Shown here: piece by piece, positions 38,666-51,037 of the stretch | Position numbering within the stretch: the first letter of the stretch is position 1 | How the letters are laid out: each line of letters opens with the position of its first letter | Source of the DNA: Parietaria judaica | Taxonomy: Eukaryota > Streptophyta > Magnoliopsida > Rosales > Urticaceae | Length of the DNA: 64,000 nt | Reading direction: 5' to 3' | NCBI GenBank assembly: GCA_954871525.1 | Contig: OX940871.1 | Span: forward strand, 21,947,086 to 22,011,085 | The notes under the pieces: generated by a model | What the model saw: only the letters and a program-made list of their open reading frames with translations | Told to the model about the DNA's origin: nothing | Database searches by the model: none | Position numbers and translations under genes: made by a program

Positions 38666-40014
38666 TGAGGGAAATGCCCATAGTTTAAATTAATTCATGT
38701 GCCCATTTTACATTAATTTTGGACAATTATAACCCTGATCTTAATTATAATTATTCCTATTATTTATTTTTGTTTAAAATAATTTCGAAATTAATTTCCC
38801 TGAAATTATGTTTGATTTATTCTCATATTTATCCTATTTCAAATTAGTTTGTTACTTTGACCAAAATTAAAATTAAAAATTAAATTCCTGCATTTATTTC
38901 TCACCTTCTCTTTCTCACTCTGACTCTGGTTTCTTCTTCTCTCCCATTCTCCCTCTTTCGATCATACTCTGCCGGTCATACTCCGCCGGTTCTCTTCTCC
39001 CCCGTCGCACCGCATCCCCCGTCGCACCGCATCCTCCGTCGCACCGCATCCCCCGTCGCGCTGCCTTGTCCGTCGCGTCTCATTCTCCGTCGAGTCTCCT
39101 TCTCCGCCGCGAATCCTTCTTCGGTTATCACAACAGTTGTTTGCCAAGAGTCCAGTTCGAAAAAAAACATATCGGTATGTCCGCCGCGTCTCATTCTCCG
39201 TCGCCGCAGCGTCTCCGACTCCTCGTGTGTCGGGTGCTGTAAATATATTTACAGTTCTAACAGGTTCATATATTTACCGTTTAAATGAATATATATTTGG
39301 TATTGGAATATATATTTACAGTTTAAATTTGGTTTTTGTATTGGTATGTATATTGGTATTAATATTAGTATATATATTTACAGTTTTTGGTATAAGTATT
39401 GGTATTGGTATAGATATTTACAGTTTTGTAGTATTTGTATTGGTATATACATTAGATATTAATATTGGTATATATATTTACAGTTTTTGGTAAGTTCATT
39501 TACAATTTGACATCATTTACATTTACAGTTTGACATGATTTCGTAAATTTTGTAATTTTTTGTAATTTTATTTACAGTTCAAATTGTATATACATATACA
39601 ATTTTTCGTAATTTTATTTACAGTTTCAAATTGTGAATAATGTTTGTTCGGCATTTCTCATATACAGTTTAAATAATATTGATTGTTAGGGACCAAAAAT
39701 TCAAAAATCATATTATGTTTTTAATCTTTAAAATATGGAGGATTAATTCAAAAAAGTTTTGTGAAATCGTTAAAATAGGAATGATTTAATGTTGATTTAT
39801 TTAGTTTGCTACATTTAAGGAAAATATATATTTTTTATTTTAATTAATAAAAAACGAATTTTTATTTTAATTAATAAAAAACGAATTAATAATGTGAATT
39901 AAAAAGTGAAAGGGCAAATTAGTCCATATTTCAATTTGTTGGTAGTTATAATTACCATAATTAGAAATGAGCATTTTTTTTTAAACCTTGAATCACAAAT
40001 GGGCATTTGCCTCA
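38666..40014. mobile_element. Possible Pack-MULE/MITE with GC-rich captured insert and ATTTACAGTTT minisatellite
   Basis: The ends TGAGGGAAATGCCCAT and the inverse of the right end TGAGGCAAATGCCCAT match at 15 of 16 positions, and further inward motifs (TGCCCATTT, ACAATTATAA) also recur inverted. Between them lies a TC-rich then GC-rich stretch (38900-39235) with repeated CCGTCGCACCGCATCC, looking like a captured gene 5' part. It is followed by about 450 bases of repeated TATATTTACAGTTT and TATTGGTATT. No TSD was found. Confidence 0.5.
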
Positions 40015-42217
40015 TTTACGCAAGATAATATGAGCTAATAACGCCGTCCAAATCATATGATATACAAAGTAGAAGATCTTTTTTTTATTAGGAAATAGTT
40101 TTACATTTGGAAAAGCCGAGGTTGTCCAAATCTTTTTTCAGCCACTCCAAAAGGTAATTATCTTTTCTTTTCTTCAACTTTTTGAGTTGAACTTGAAAGT
40201 ATTATTGAGTGGTCCATTTTCTAATTTCTCAATAAGTGACACTTGTATTCTATATTGCCCAATCAATAGTTTTCTTCTTATATTGTACATCCCTTTCGAT
40301 TGCATTAATTGAGGAGCCTATTATATATTATTATGAGAATAATTTTATTATGTCGACGACAATAAAATAATAAATGAAGCATTAAAAGTATCGGCTATCT
40401 TCCAATTCCAAACCGGCTTTTTATATCTTAGAGCCGGTTTTAGAATTCATAAAACTCTATCTTTGTTAGGTATTAAAAAAGAAGAAGAAGTTATTATGTC
40501 GGTTTTGTTGTGTATCTATCAAGTATTGACATGTTTTTTTTCTACTCTCTTTCATTCTCTTTCATTTCATATCGCCAAGTAAATATCACTCGTTGATTTA
40601 TGGGGCATTATCTATTTTTCTTATTTGATTGAGGACCTAACTTCCAAAATAATGAATAAAGCTCACACAAACCAATTGATTCGTAAAAAAATGCTCTATA
40701 AAAATATCATTGTTGGTTTGAGTTTTTTATTTTGTTTTACTTTTTTGTTTGTATTTTTAATTATTTAAGAATATGTTTTGAAATGATGTTTGGTTAAATT
40801 TTATGTTCATTCTTAAAAAAAAAAGAGAGAGAAATAAATAGTACCTGTATATGTAAAAAAGATAAGAGAGAAAGCGTACAAACATAGATAAATAAAGATA
40901 ATACGTCTCATTTTTAGAGAGAAACGAGTTGAAAACACCAATTTGATATTTTTGTTACCTTTGTAAGAGCGTAAAAATGACAAAAGTTTGTAAAAATATT
41001 TTATTGAGATGACTAAACAAACGCTTTTATGTGAAAATGAAAATAGAAAATGATTTGTAAGAACGTAAACGAACACTAATTAATATTAAGGTAGTACGGG
41101 GCGGACAAGAAAAAAAAATAGTTGGGGCAGATGAGGATGTTAATGCAATTAAAAAAGTTTCATGCTACTAAAATTATTCATTATAAACTAAACATTTTTT
41201 TTCTTCTGAAAACCAATGAAAATGATTGATGATTCGGTCGTACTTTAATTTTTGTTTTGTTATGATTAACTGAGTATTCGATTTCAATGTTCAAACTTCA
41301 AAGGACGAATATTCAAATCCAGCTATGTTGGAAAAAACCAAACCGGCTCTACCGATTTCATCCCTAACAAAGATCGAGTTTTTTGGACTCTCCAATTTTA
41401 GTTGAATATTGCCACACATTAGGAAGGGCTGGTCCACGAAATATCGACGGAATCTTGATATACCTCCGAACCAAAACCGGCTCCGATTATAAGCAAGAGT
41501 GCCTCGGACCCTGAAATAAAAGAGCCCTTCTACATGTATATATATTATTGTATACCTAGTTAAATATGAATTTTTTTAATTTTTTTAGAGCCCCAAACAT
41601 GTTCACCCCGATGAAAAACAATAAACTCGAGGCTTACGCTGCTCCGAACAAAACACTTTTGGTACCGCGAGATATTTTGGCAACTGGATCATTTGATTGG
41701 AATGAAATTCGGAATTTGTTTATTGACGGTATGAATCATTTGAAAAATAAGCGTATACGTACTGTACCGATGTCTCTTACAAGATCAAACATAGCTAAGC
41801 GTAAATACACAAACAAGTAAAGAGAACTTAATTGCCAGTAATTGATAGTTTCACACAACGAGTCAAAATATTAAGCTTCCAATGGTTGAAGATTGAATTT
41901 CCAGCCGTGAAGAGATCAAACTTGGTGACACTAAAAAATGTCAAAAATAAAAAATCCTCAAAATCGGCTTGATCTCCTTTGCATTAAGCCGGGTTAATAA
42001 TAGCCGGCAATAAGTTGGTCAAAGACGATAAATAGTCCTTAGAAATGGGCTAATCTCCACTTTTCATTAACCTTAATTAACAATTAGATGTCGCGTGAAG
42101 GTATTAGAGCTTAAGACTTTAGTCAATAAATACAACATTACTAAATTATGCAAAACCAATCCCCAATTTTTACCACCAAAAATGAAGAAATCAGACCTCT
42201 TCCTCTTCAATCTGCAG
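40015..42217. other. Intergenic, AT-rich, with inverted fragments
   Basis: A hairpin AACCGGCT...AGCCGGTT sits at 40411-40439. ATCTTTGTTAGG near 40455 is inverted as CCTAACAAAGAT near 41369, suggesting a roughly 1-kb degraded element. No gene is seen. Confidence 0.45.
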
Positions 42218-45200
42218 CTAAGCATCTTTCAGGCGCGAAATCAGTTCGTCCTGCAAATTAAGCCGCAAGACCGGTTACTAGAGTGAAGGAGGAGAGACAC
42301 AGTCCGTGTAGTGTTGTCCGGCCCGCCTCTAAACCGACAAAACCCAATCAAATTGACAAAACCCTTTAAACATTAACGCTAACTGATGGGTCCACAAATG
42401 AGTTTTGTGGGCTTTAATTTGAGGGCGGGCCGGGATCGTAAATTACTAAACACTCACTTTCTAATGAAACAGTTTTTCCTTTAAACTTGTAATCGTAGAA
42501 ATTTCCACTCTTCAGTTTTAAATCGACCGACAGTGTTTTGGTCAAATGTACTAGATGTGCATTTCAAGTGGCTAAAAAATTAACAAAAAGCCGTCACTTG
42601 TTTAACGATCAGAGGAGTAATTGCAATAATTTGTAAGTTTTGGAGCGAAACTGCAAACTCCTAAGATGAGAATCATGAACAACTAAATTGATCGACTACT
42701 TGCCTTTTTACCCTTTACAGAAAGACCCTTCGCCTTAAGCAGCGCACGGAGCCTCTCCACGGTCAGACCTTGGAATTCCTTTGACGCTTGAGCACTTGAT
42801 CCCTCTTCACAAAACAATTTGAAATTCAGAAAGGCAGTGCTTTAGTAGATGGACAAATTTCTAATTATGATATCATTTTGGAATTTATTTCTAATTACCG
42901 CTAAGAACCTTCATTCTATTTCCTGCTCACTCTAATACATGATGTCAATATAAGCTGTTAAGTAAAATACTGGAACGATCAAATTACCTTGTCGGGTATT
43001 GGCTTTCTTAGCTAAAGCCGCCCTGCTATCCAAAACTTTTTCCGGGGCCCTAAAAGAAATTCAGGTGATAATTTTGTAGAGAATGTGACTGCAGCCAATG
43101 GATTTGACAGACTGATAAAAATCAAACACAAAACATAGACAAACGGGAACTCACTACATTAATGGTAAATCCCCGAACACTCTTTTCAGTAAACAAACGT
43201 TACAATAACGCCTTTCTCTCAAATCCATAAAATACCCCTATACGGGGCTTGGATTGAAAATCCATCCAAAGTGGAAAAAAACCCTTAACAAAGCCAAATG
43301 AAAAATAAGGACCTAAGTATCTACGATAAGTTACAATTTGTCCCTTTTCTCGTATAAATCATAATGTATCGAGGTCGAACAAAGATGTGGATAAAATTGA
43401 GCAATCAAATACGCACAAGAGTTAATGTTCCTTTAATAAAAATAAGGATATGAGATTCACATAAACTTGTTTCTATGATTTTCAAGAATTCCATCCTAAA
43501 CCCTAGCAATCATGACTGAGAATTATACTATTATTTGCACAAAAAAAGTAGCCCTAAAATACAAACTCTGTAATAAGAGCAGTGGCTAAAGTATCAAGAC
43601 GAAAAATCCAATTCGACTTAAGCAGAGGAAAATACCTCTTTTTAGAACTGTCCGAGCCACTCGCGCTTTTAGTATCCTTCAAAACCAAACTGGAATCTCC
43701 CTTCTTGTTTCTCAAAGTAAGTGATCTGATCAGTATGTTCTGCTGGTTTGTCTTTATCTGTTGGCCCTCTGAATGTACACACAAATACCCAGTTAGAATT
43801 TCTAGTGATATATATCTAATTTTAAGCTTCGGGACTTCATTAAACAAAATTGAATCATATTAACAACCAGATTTCAAATGTATACATATATCCCTACACA
43901 ATCAAATCCAACAGTGAGGTGAAAGGAGCCAAAACAATAGATGAAAATTGAATAGCTTCGCATATTCATAGCAAAGGGATAACATAATTTTTTTGTTTAA
44001 TCAACCCGTGTTAGGAACCAGATCAATCTAAAAAGGCCTGTGTCGATGTTTCTTCGAGAGGAAAATTTTGTCAATATTGATCGATCTACATAGCATTCGT
44101 TATAGTGGCTGACACACACACGAACCAAAAAAATTACAAGGATTCAAGCTTTTTAATTAAACATGCACACTTTTATCAAGGCATATATATGATGAACTCT
44201 TTACAGTTAACACTGAGACCCGTCACCAAGATAACTCGAGGCATTCGTTCATCATCAATAATCAGTCTAAAACTCTTTAACTCGACAAGTGCTTCATGGC
44301 CTGCGTAAGGTTTTCTAATGGAGCAGGCACGGCATAATATTTGGTTATAACAAGAACAAAAGAAACATATGTACATTTATCCTTCTATACTCTTACTAAA
44401 AGACGAATAAAAACTTAAGAAGAAGTAGAAGAAAACCTGGGGGATCAGTGTCGTTGATGCTAACATAAACTCGCATTCCACCCTGGAAAAACAAAACGTA
44501 ACAACATATGAATAATAACGTTAAATATACCTCAAAATATCAGAAAGGACGTCTCCATTCTTCTTCGAAAGATGAAGAAATCCAAGTTAAAGGAACTAAG
44601 ATGTTATTGATGGAAGAAGATAACACTGCATGGACAGGGGGTGGTCTAAGATCAGCCCGGCCCGAGGCCACCAAAAACAAACTCGGCCAGAAAGAAGAAA
44701 AACAAGAAAGCTGCTCATCGGTGGTGGATCTAGGATACGAATTCCGGGAAGGCTAGGTATCCCGGGTCTTAATAGATCCGCCACCGCTGCTCACACAATC
44801 TCTCGGAAGATCCACGAGAAAAAGCATGAAGAGCTCATTACGCGAAGAAAAAAGCCGAGCAACACAATGATTTGTTATACTATGCACCAGCCAAATACTG
44901 TCTTAATGGAAAAGGGCTATAAACAATGAAGAATCCAGGTGAAGACAGAATCATTGATCACATAAATTGAGACTAATTACAAACTCTACCCTCAGTTTTA
45001 GAGCTCGGTCAATTCCGAATAAAGCTATTGACTTGGCATCAGGGAACGATTTCAACTCCGATTCCGAAGTGGGAAACCAGTCGCCTAGCGAAAAACAGTC
45101 CTAAAAATGGACGAACTCTACTTCATATATGCTCGCTAGATTCCCAAGAAGCAATTGGAACACTAGAAAAGAATGGCGAAAAATTGAGAGAGAGAGATGA

Positions 45201-45312
45201 CCGGATTGGAAGAGAGAACGGTGGAGGAGAAGAGGCCACGCGAAGGGAGGTCGGAGAGGAACTCGGAGGCGCTGATGTTGGCGGCTGCCATGGAATCCGA
45301 CGATCCCTCCAT
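42218..45312 (-). CDS. Small SAP-domain protein (At5g63460-type)
   Basis: On the minus strand the CDS joins 45312-45202, 44482-44437, 43768-43636, 43049-42988, 42804-42704 and 42250-42218, giving 161 aa; all phases agree. The N-terminus has a conserved [20 protein letters not shown] block, then [18 protein letters not shown] and [20 protein letters not shown] basic linker leads to a C-terminal SAP motif at about 125-158 ([20 protein letters not shown], then [11 protein letters not shown]). SAP motifs bind DNA or RNA in nuclear proteins. This family has no settled function. The fifth intron has a GC donor (AAG|GCAAGT) and the first a weak GTCATC donor. I chose the first ATG of the conserved frame; a second Met lies seven codons later. 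Confidence 0.9.
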
Positions 45313-45752
45313 CGGCGGAGAAGAAGGTGTGGAAAAGTGGCGCCTAAACTCGCAAGCGAAGATCCTCTCCGCTTCTTTCGCCTTCCTTCGCATTCATACA
45401 CTAATTCTTTTAAGGTATATTCGCGGCAAAAATACCTATATAATTCTTTTAGGGGCACACATTTTTAATGAAGTTTTGTTTTGTTTTTTCCTTTCATCAA
45501 ATCTCTGCCGAGAAGTTTGATGCAACAACGTATGCTTTGTTTATTTATGTTTTTGCTCTTTTTTGATCGGGTGCTGACAAATCCCTAACTTTTGTATTAT
45601 ATGAGAATTTTTGCTGTAAACTAACAATAAATGTTGAAGCTAAATAATTCGAATGTGTATGTTGTTAGAGTGATATAAGAGAAGTGTTTAATTCCCTGAA
45701 GAAAAAAAAAAAGAGAGAGAGAAGTGTTTAACTAAGTAAGAGAGGTGTTAAC

Positions 45753-46782
45753 TAGGGCCCTGCCTGAGATTTTTGGGCCCTAGGCGAGGAGAATTTTTGG
45801 ACCCCCTACAATAATTGCGTATTTCATTGATGTAGAAATATATACAATATTTATATAATAAATAAATTCTCATTAAAATAAGACGCATCTAGCAGTTTTA
45901 GAAGCAAAAGTATCAATCAACTTTATAACTAAGTTTCTCAACTATATCTTTTTCAATAGACAATATAGCTAAATTACTCAACCTATCATGAGACATGGTT
46001 GATCGAAGATAAGACTTGATCAATTTTAACTTCGAGAATCTTCTTTCCGCATGCGCAAGTACAATTAATATGATTATTATAATTCGGTAGGCAATCCAAG
46101 CATTTGGATAATTACAATTTAACTCTATTCTTGTCGGTTGACAAGTTCACACTTAGGATTTCTAATTCCTTCAAGAGATTACCAGCATCAATATCTGAAA
46201 TTTCATTGTGCTCCACTGCTTTTTATGTACATAAACTGTTCAAACTATTTATATCTGCAACTTTTAGCTTCTTCAAATAAAATAAAAGCCCAAATTGTTT
46301 TTTTAAATTTATGAAACTATTCAAATTTTTATGATATTTGAGTTAGGACTGTCGTGAAGAATAGTCAAGGGGGTTTGGGATTACGAGAATTAAGGTTAGG
46401 AATTATAATAGAAATATAGAGAGCAAATAATTTTGGGAGTATAGGAATACATGATGTGAGGATATTACAAAGTAAAGTGAGAATAAGAGGCCTTAATTAA
46501 TTCGGGAATTAGGGGTCCAAATATTAAAGTTAAGTGATAATTTAAAAAAAAAATAGGGGCCCTAAATAATTTGGGAATTAGGGCTCCAAATATTAAAGTT
46601 GAGTTGTTTTGATTAAATTTTTATATGCGCCCTAAATTTAATTTAAGAGATTTTTATATATACAAAAAATTAATTTAAGTGATTTTGGGGCCCATAAATT
46701 TGATTTTTTGAGGCTCTTAAATTTAAGAATTTTTTTTATTGAAGGCGCGGACTTACTCTGATTCCCTTCAGGCACGGCTCTG
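45753..46782 (-). mobile_element. Deleted hAT element, CAGGGCC family, second copy
   Basis: The ends are TAGGGCCCTGCCTGAG and CTTCAGGCACGGCTCTG. The flanks GTGTTAAC (45745-45752) and GTGCTAAC (46783-46790) match at 7 of 8 positions. A minus-strand piece at about 45890-46075 reads LAHAERRFSKLKLIKSYLRS and RLSNLAILSIEKD before a stop, and upstream sequence recalls the ZMYM1-like part preceding it. The internal order of GGGGCCC blocks matches the copy at 34594. Confidence 0.88.
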
Positions 46783-46790
46783 GTGCTAAC

Positions 46791-47345
46791 TAAGTAAAAT
46801 GCTAAACGAACCAAAAATGTAACAAGATGTGTATCTCACGGCGGGGTTTTTCATTGGTTACACATGTAAAACTTAGTGATCTCTCTAAACTATTTTGACT
46901 AAGTTTTTCTATTTAAATTTTATTTTTTAATGTGATTTAAATTTTAAAATCCGGGATCCTTTGATTAAAACGAGTTCGATGGCTCTTTTAAAGAATCTCT
47001 TCAAATACGAGATAGATAGAGGGCCCGTTTGGCACAACTTAATTTTTCTAAAATTATTTTTAGTTTCAGTCTAAAAAAAATGTTTTTAAAAAAGCTGACA
47101 GGTGTTTGGTAAATTGTTTATAAAGCAGTCGTTGCTGGTAACAAAAACTGATTTTCGTTTGGTTAAAAAAAATTATTTAGGCTAAAAAGATTAAAATAGA
47201 CTAAAACCGTATTTTTGTTTTTAGAAAAAAAAAAAAACTACAAATCTTAGCTTTTACGACTCATGTACAAAAATCCAAAATCGTTTTTTAAGTTTTTGTA
47301 AAAATAATTTTATCAAACACTTGAAAAACAATTTAATTTTTTTTA
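46791..47345. other. Intergenic with a GGGCCCGTTTGG-type MITE relic
   Basis: From 47021 the sequence starts GGGCCCGTTTGGCACAAC, runs through AAAA/TTTT-rich arms and ends near 47330 in TATCAAACACTTG, an imperfect inverse. This is a common plant MITE pattern. I could not fix the boundaries. Confidence 0.45.
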
Positions 47346-47813
47346 GGGTTAATGACGGCGAAAATACCCAAATTTTGGTCAAAGAACCCCTCGAGTACCC
47401 AAAGTTTAAAAGTGGTGGCAAAAATACCCAAAGTCACATTTGGGGAGTTGACCATTTCATTCTTGTAACGCCATTAACTTACTAGTTAACTCTGACCACG
47501 CGGACAAACATGGGTTGCCGACAGAATAATTTTTTCCACGTTGACGAGCCCACATCAGCCTCGTATACGAAAAAACAGCGAATGAAACCCCTAAGTAATA
47601 CTATTTAATACAGCTAATTGAACCCCTCATGATTACACTTAACGAAACAGATTTTTCACGTGGCCAGAGTTAATGGGTAAGTTAATGGCGTTACAAGAAT
47701 GAAGTGGTCAACTCCCCAAATGTGACTTTAGGTATTTTTGCCACTACTTTTAAACTTTGAGTACTCGAGGAGTTCTTTGACCAAACTTTAGATATTTTCG
47801 CCGTCATTAACCC
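47346..47813. mobile_element. Foldback MITE with about 200-bp arms and 9-bp TSD
   Basis: GGGTTAATGACGGCGAAAAT is inverted at the right end. The arms stay recognisable for about 150-200 bases (ATTTGGGGAGTTGACCA, TTGTAACGCCATTAACTTAC and their inverses). The flanks TTTTTTTTA (47337-47345) and TTTATTTTA (47814-47822) match at 8 of 9 positions. A Mutator-type element is likely. There is no ORF. Confidence 0.82.
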
Positions 47814-47822
47814 TTTATTTTA

Positions 47823-50724
47823 AAATAAAAAACATGACTTTTTAATCTAAACCAAACCCAGGCAGAGAAAGAGAGGGAGAGAGAAGAAATTTGATTTTTA
47901 TTAGAAATACTAAAATTCCATATGTTTGACAAGTGTCCACCCACTTACCCTAATGAACAAGTATGGACGGAGTTGTGATGACATCTTCGAACATTAGTTA
48001 CTTTAATCTCTAAACTGAATTCACTTGAAATGAAATTTAGTAATTTTGCTGCTAGTATCACTTAATAAACTTATAATAATCTCTTGCTAGTTGATGATCA
48101 AACACTTATGTAAGAAAGACCAAGTGATCAAAACAAGTGATCAATCTTCTTTCTTTATAATCCAACAAACAAATTACAATACAAACGGTATTTCTTTATA
48201 TAAGAAAGACCAAAAAGTTTTCAAAGATGTTCAATAATTTTTATTTTTATTTTTCCTTCCAAATAACGCTTTTGAAGATACTGAAATGCATGTCGTCCCT
48301 CTTTTCCTAAGACCATGTAAACCGTCATTTAACAATATTTTTTTTAGTGAATTTCTACAGGTCGAGGTGAAACTTAAAGTTTGAAGAAATGTGTTTGGAG
48401 TCTTCTAAGGAATTCGTTGTAATCGGGTCTTTGTTAGCTAAATCTAAATCCAATAAGTTTTTTATTTGGAAGTTTAACGTGATATCTTATTGTTATTTAA
48501 ATTGCGAAATGTCATCTCTCATTCTCACTAAGTAGGTTTAATTTTTACGTTTAGTATCTCCGGGCATGTTTCATCTTCTTGTTTAATCTCGAGATTGTAT
48601 GATCTTGACACGAGAGATGAGAGATGAGCTAGGATGTCTTGTATCATAGACGAGGTGAAAAAGATTGCAATTCTTAGATCTATGAGTTTTGTTGATTGTA
48701 GTTAATGTTAAATTTAGTATTGTCGTTTTTTGCCACTTAATGTGTCGCTTGAAATCAAATCGTACCAATCTATGAGGAAACTCCATAGTCTATTATTTTT
48801 CTTCTTTATATTTAACTTGAGTGTAAAAAAGTCGGGTTTTGGTTTAAAAAAAATGTCATTTTCTCGCTCATCTGAGGTTTTTCGAAAATAACTAATATCC
48901 TCGCTGGATTGTCATTTTCCACATTGCTGTTTTGTAAATTAATATATCGTTTATACGAAAAGTACAATAAGAAAATACATCTAATGAACTAATGTGGATA
49001 ATCTTAGCACCGTTTTGCTATTTGCAAACCCGGTTTCAACATGCTAGGACTAAAGCACATTGAACTTGATCTCTGTTTTTTTCGAAAGAAAAAAAAAGTT
49101 TTACAAATCACTCAGAAAGTTAAACATATGATCACATAAATTAAGTTGTTAATAATCTAACAAAATACTAAAGAAACAAGCTCAATATTTTGAGTTTGAG
49201 GGGATATATTAAGAATAATATTGTTACTTATTATAAAATTTTCAATGTTGAGCTGTTATTATTTTAGGTCTTATCCACTCCATTAGTGTAAGACAGAAAG
49301 AGATTTCTTCCTTTCTTTCTCTCTCTGCATCATTATTTGATTTCTTAAGTTTTTTTTTAGCGCACTTATTTAAACATGATAAAAATAATAAAATTCATCA
49401 AAATATTCCGTCTCAAACATTTACAAATTTATAGGCAACATTTACTTAGCTCTCAAACACCTAAAATTTATAGGCCCCAAATCATAAGAATTGTGTTGAA
49501 ATAAATTGAAAATCAGGGGAATTGAAAAGCACAAATCGTTCACTAAATAATCAAACACTTAAGACAATATTCACTTATAAAAAAAAAAAGAAAAAAAAAA
49601 GAAGGCGTAGTTGCGGCCATAGTACCAAGAAGTACCTAATAGGATGCGGCATATTCTAAATATTATTTTTTGTGGCAAAAGTTTCAAATATAAAAAAGTT
49701 TCGCTAACCCTGTAAGTGTTACGTGTCACACTTTTCTTAGGACACTTTTCACAAAATATGCAAGATTAATAATGATATTTTTAAGTACTTTAGTTATAAT
49801 ATATTAACGACATAAATACTTGAGTTATTATTTTCCACGTTTGAAAGGGAAAATTGCAATATTTTTGGGAAGTTTGGGAAGACTATAACACAACTAGTGA
49901 CAACATGGGCACTAATTTATAATTCTACCGGAAATATGCATTTATAATCATGAATTCATTTTTTTCCCGGAACCGAGACCCTCTTTGAGTACACCGACAA
50001 GCTCATCATGCAAGTGGAAATAGAATGTAGACCATCAATCAATAATTAATTAAAATATAAAAATAAAAAGGAGATAATCTGAATTTCCGAATATATTATA
50101 AAATCTTATCGACACCTCATCACTTTATTTGCGATCATTCCTTGAGAGGAAACAAAAAACAATAATTAGAACTCCCTTATCTATATATCATTATTAGCAA
50201 AAGCGCAAAATATAAATTAAATTTAGAACTAGCTTTTCTATCATTTGCAGAGGTACGGGAATCAAATTATTAATTAAGATATTGACATAAATGTCTCTTC
50301 CGTGGATTTGTTTATTTTTATATATTTTAAGTGTCTAATTTTCACAAATCTTTTCAACTTAACACCCTTACTCTTTTCTTTTTCTTTTAATTTTCAATAA
50401 ACTTTACATTGGTTGAGAGCAATAACTATTTTTTTAACTAATTGATCAAATTAGCATCGACTAATTAGAACATTCTTCGCCCGAGCTAAAATGTTTCCTA
50501 TTTTTCGGACGAATATGTGCTAAAAATACTGATAAAATAAAAAGTGCACTAAAATACAAAATCAAGGGGCAGTTTTGCAATAACTCTGATAAACTATATT
50601 AAGCATATTGGGCCTATCCAAATATTCACAGGCCCATATAGCAACTCACGGCCCGTTATCACCTCTTGGCGCTGAACTACCGGTAACCGTTAATCAAAAA
50701 CCGTCAAACCAATCCAGACACACC
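47823..50724. other. Intergenic, AT-rich
   Basis: Long A and T runs with no recognisable coding or clear repeat structure. A fragment near 49600-49780 (GGCGTAGTTGCGGCCATAGT) may be a very degraded relative of the GGGTAAAC MULE arms. Confidence 0.45.
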
Positions 50725-50750
50725 GCCACGTGGCCACTCTCTTTTGGCGC
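50725..50750 (+). promoter_or_regulatory. G-box palindrome and E2F-like site upstream of KING1
   Basis: GCCACGTGGC (50725-50734) is a perfect palindromic G-box core, and TTTGGCGC (50743-50750) fits the E2F consensus TTTSGCGC. Both lie about 300 bases before the ATG in an unusually GC-rich patch. Whether they act is untested. Confidence 0.55.
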
Positions 50751-51037
50751 GCACGATTCGCCCCCAGGCGCACGTTAGCGCGGCCCACCACCTGTTAGGC
50801 TGCGCTTCAAAACCGGATAAGCTCGAGAAATAATAATTAATTTTTAAATAAATATCTCGCGGATAGAGATAGACACAGAAAGGAAGTAAGAAGAGACAGG
50901 AGTATCGCTGATCGAATCCGACGGCCCAGATTGCTGGATCACCGTAAGATCGGTGATCGTGTTCGCAGGGTGCGACTCTCGAAGGCCTGCGTGTTTATAT
51001 GTGTGTGTGAGTGAGTGTAGAGAGAGAGAGGAGAGAG

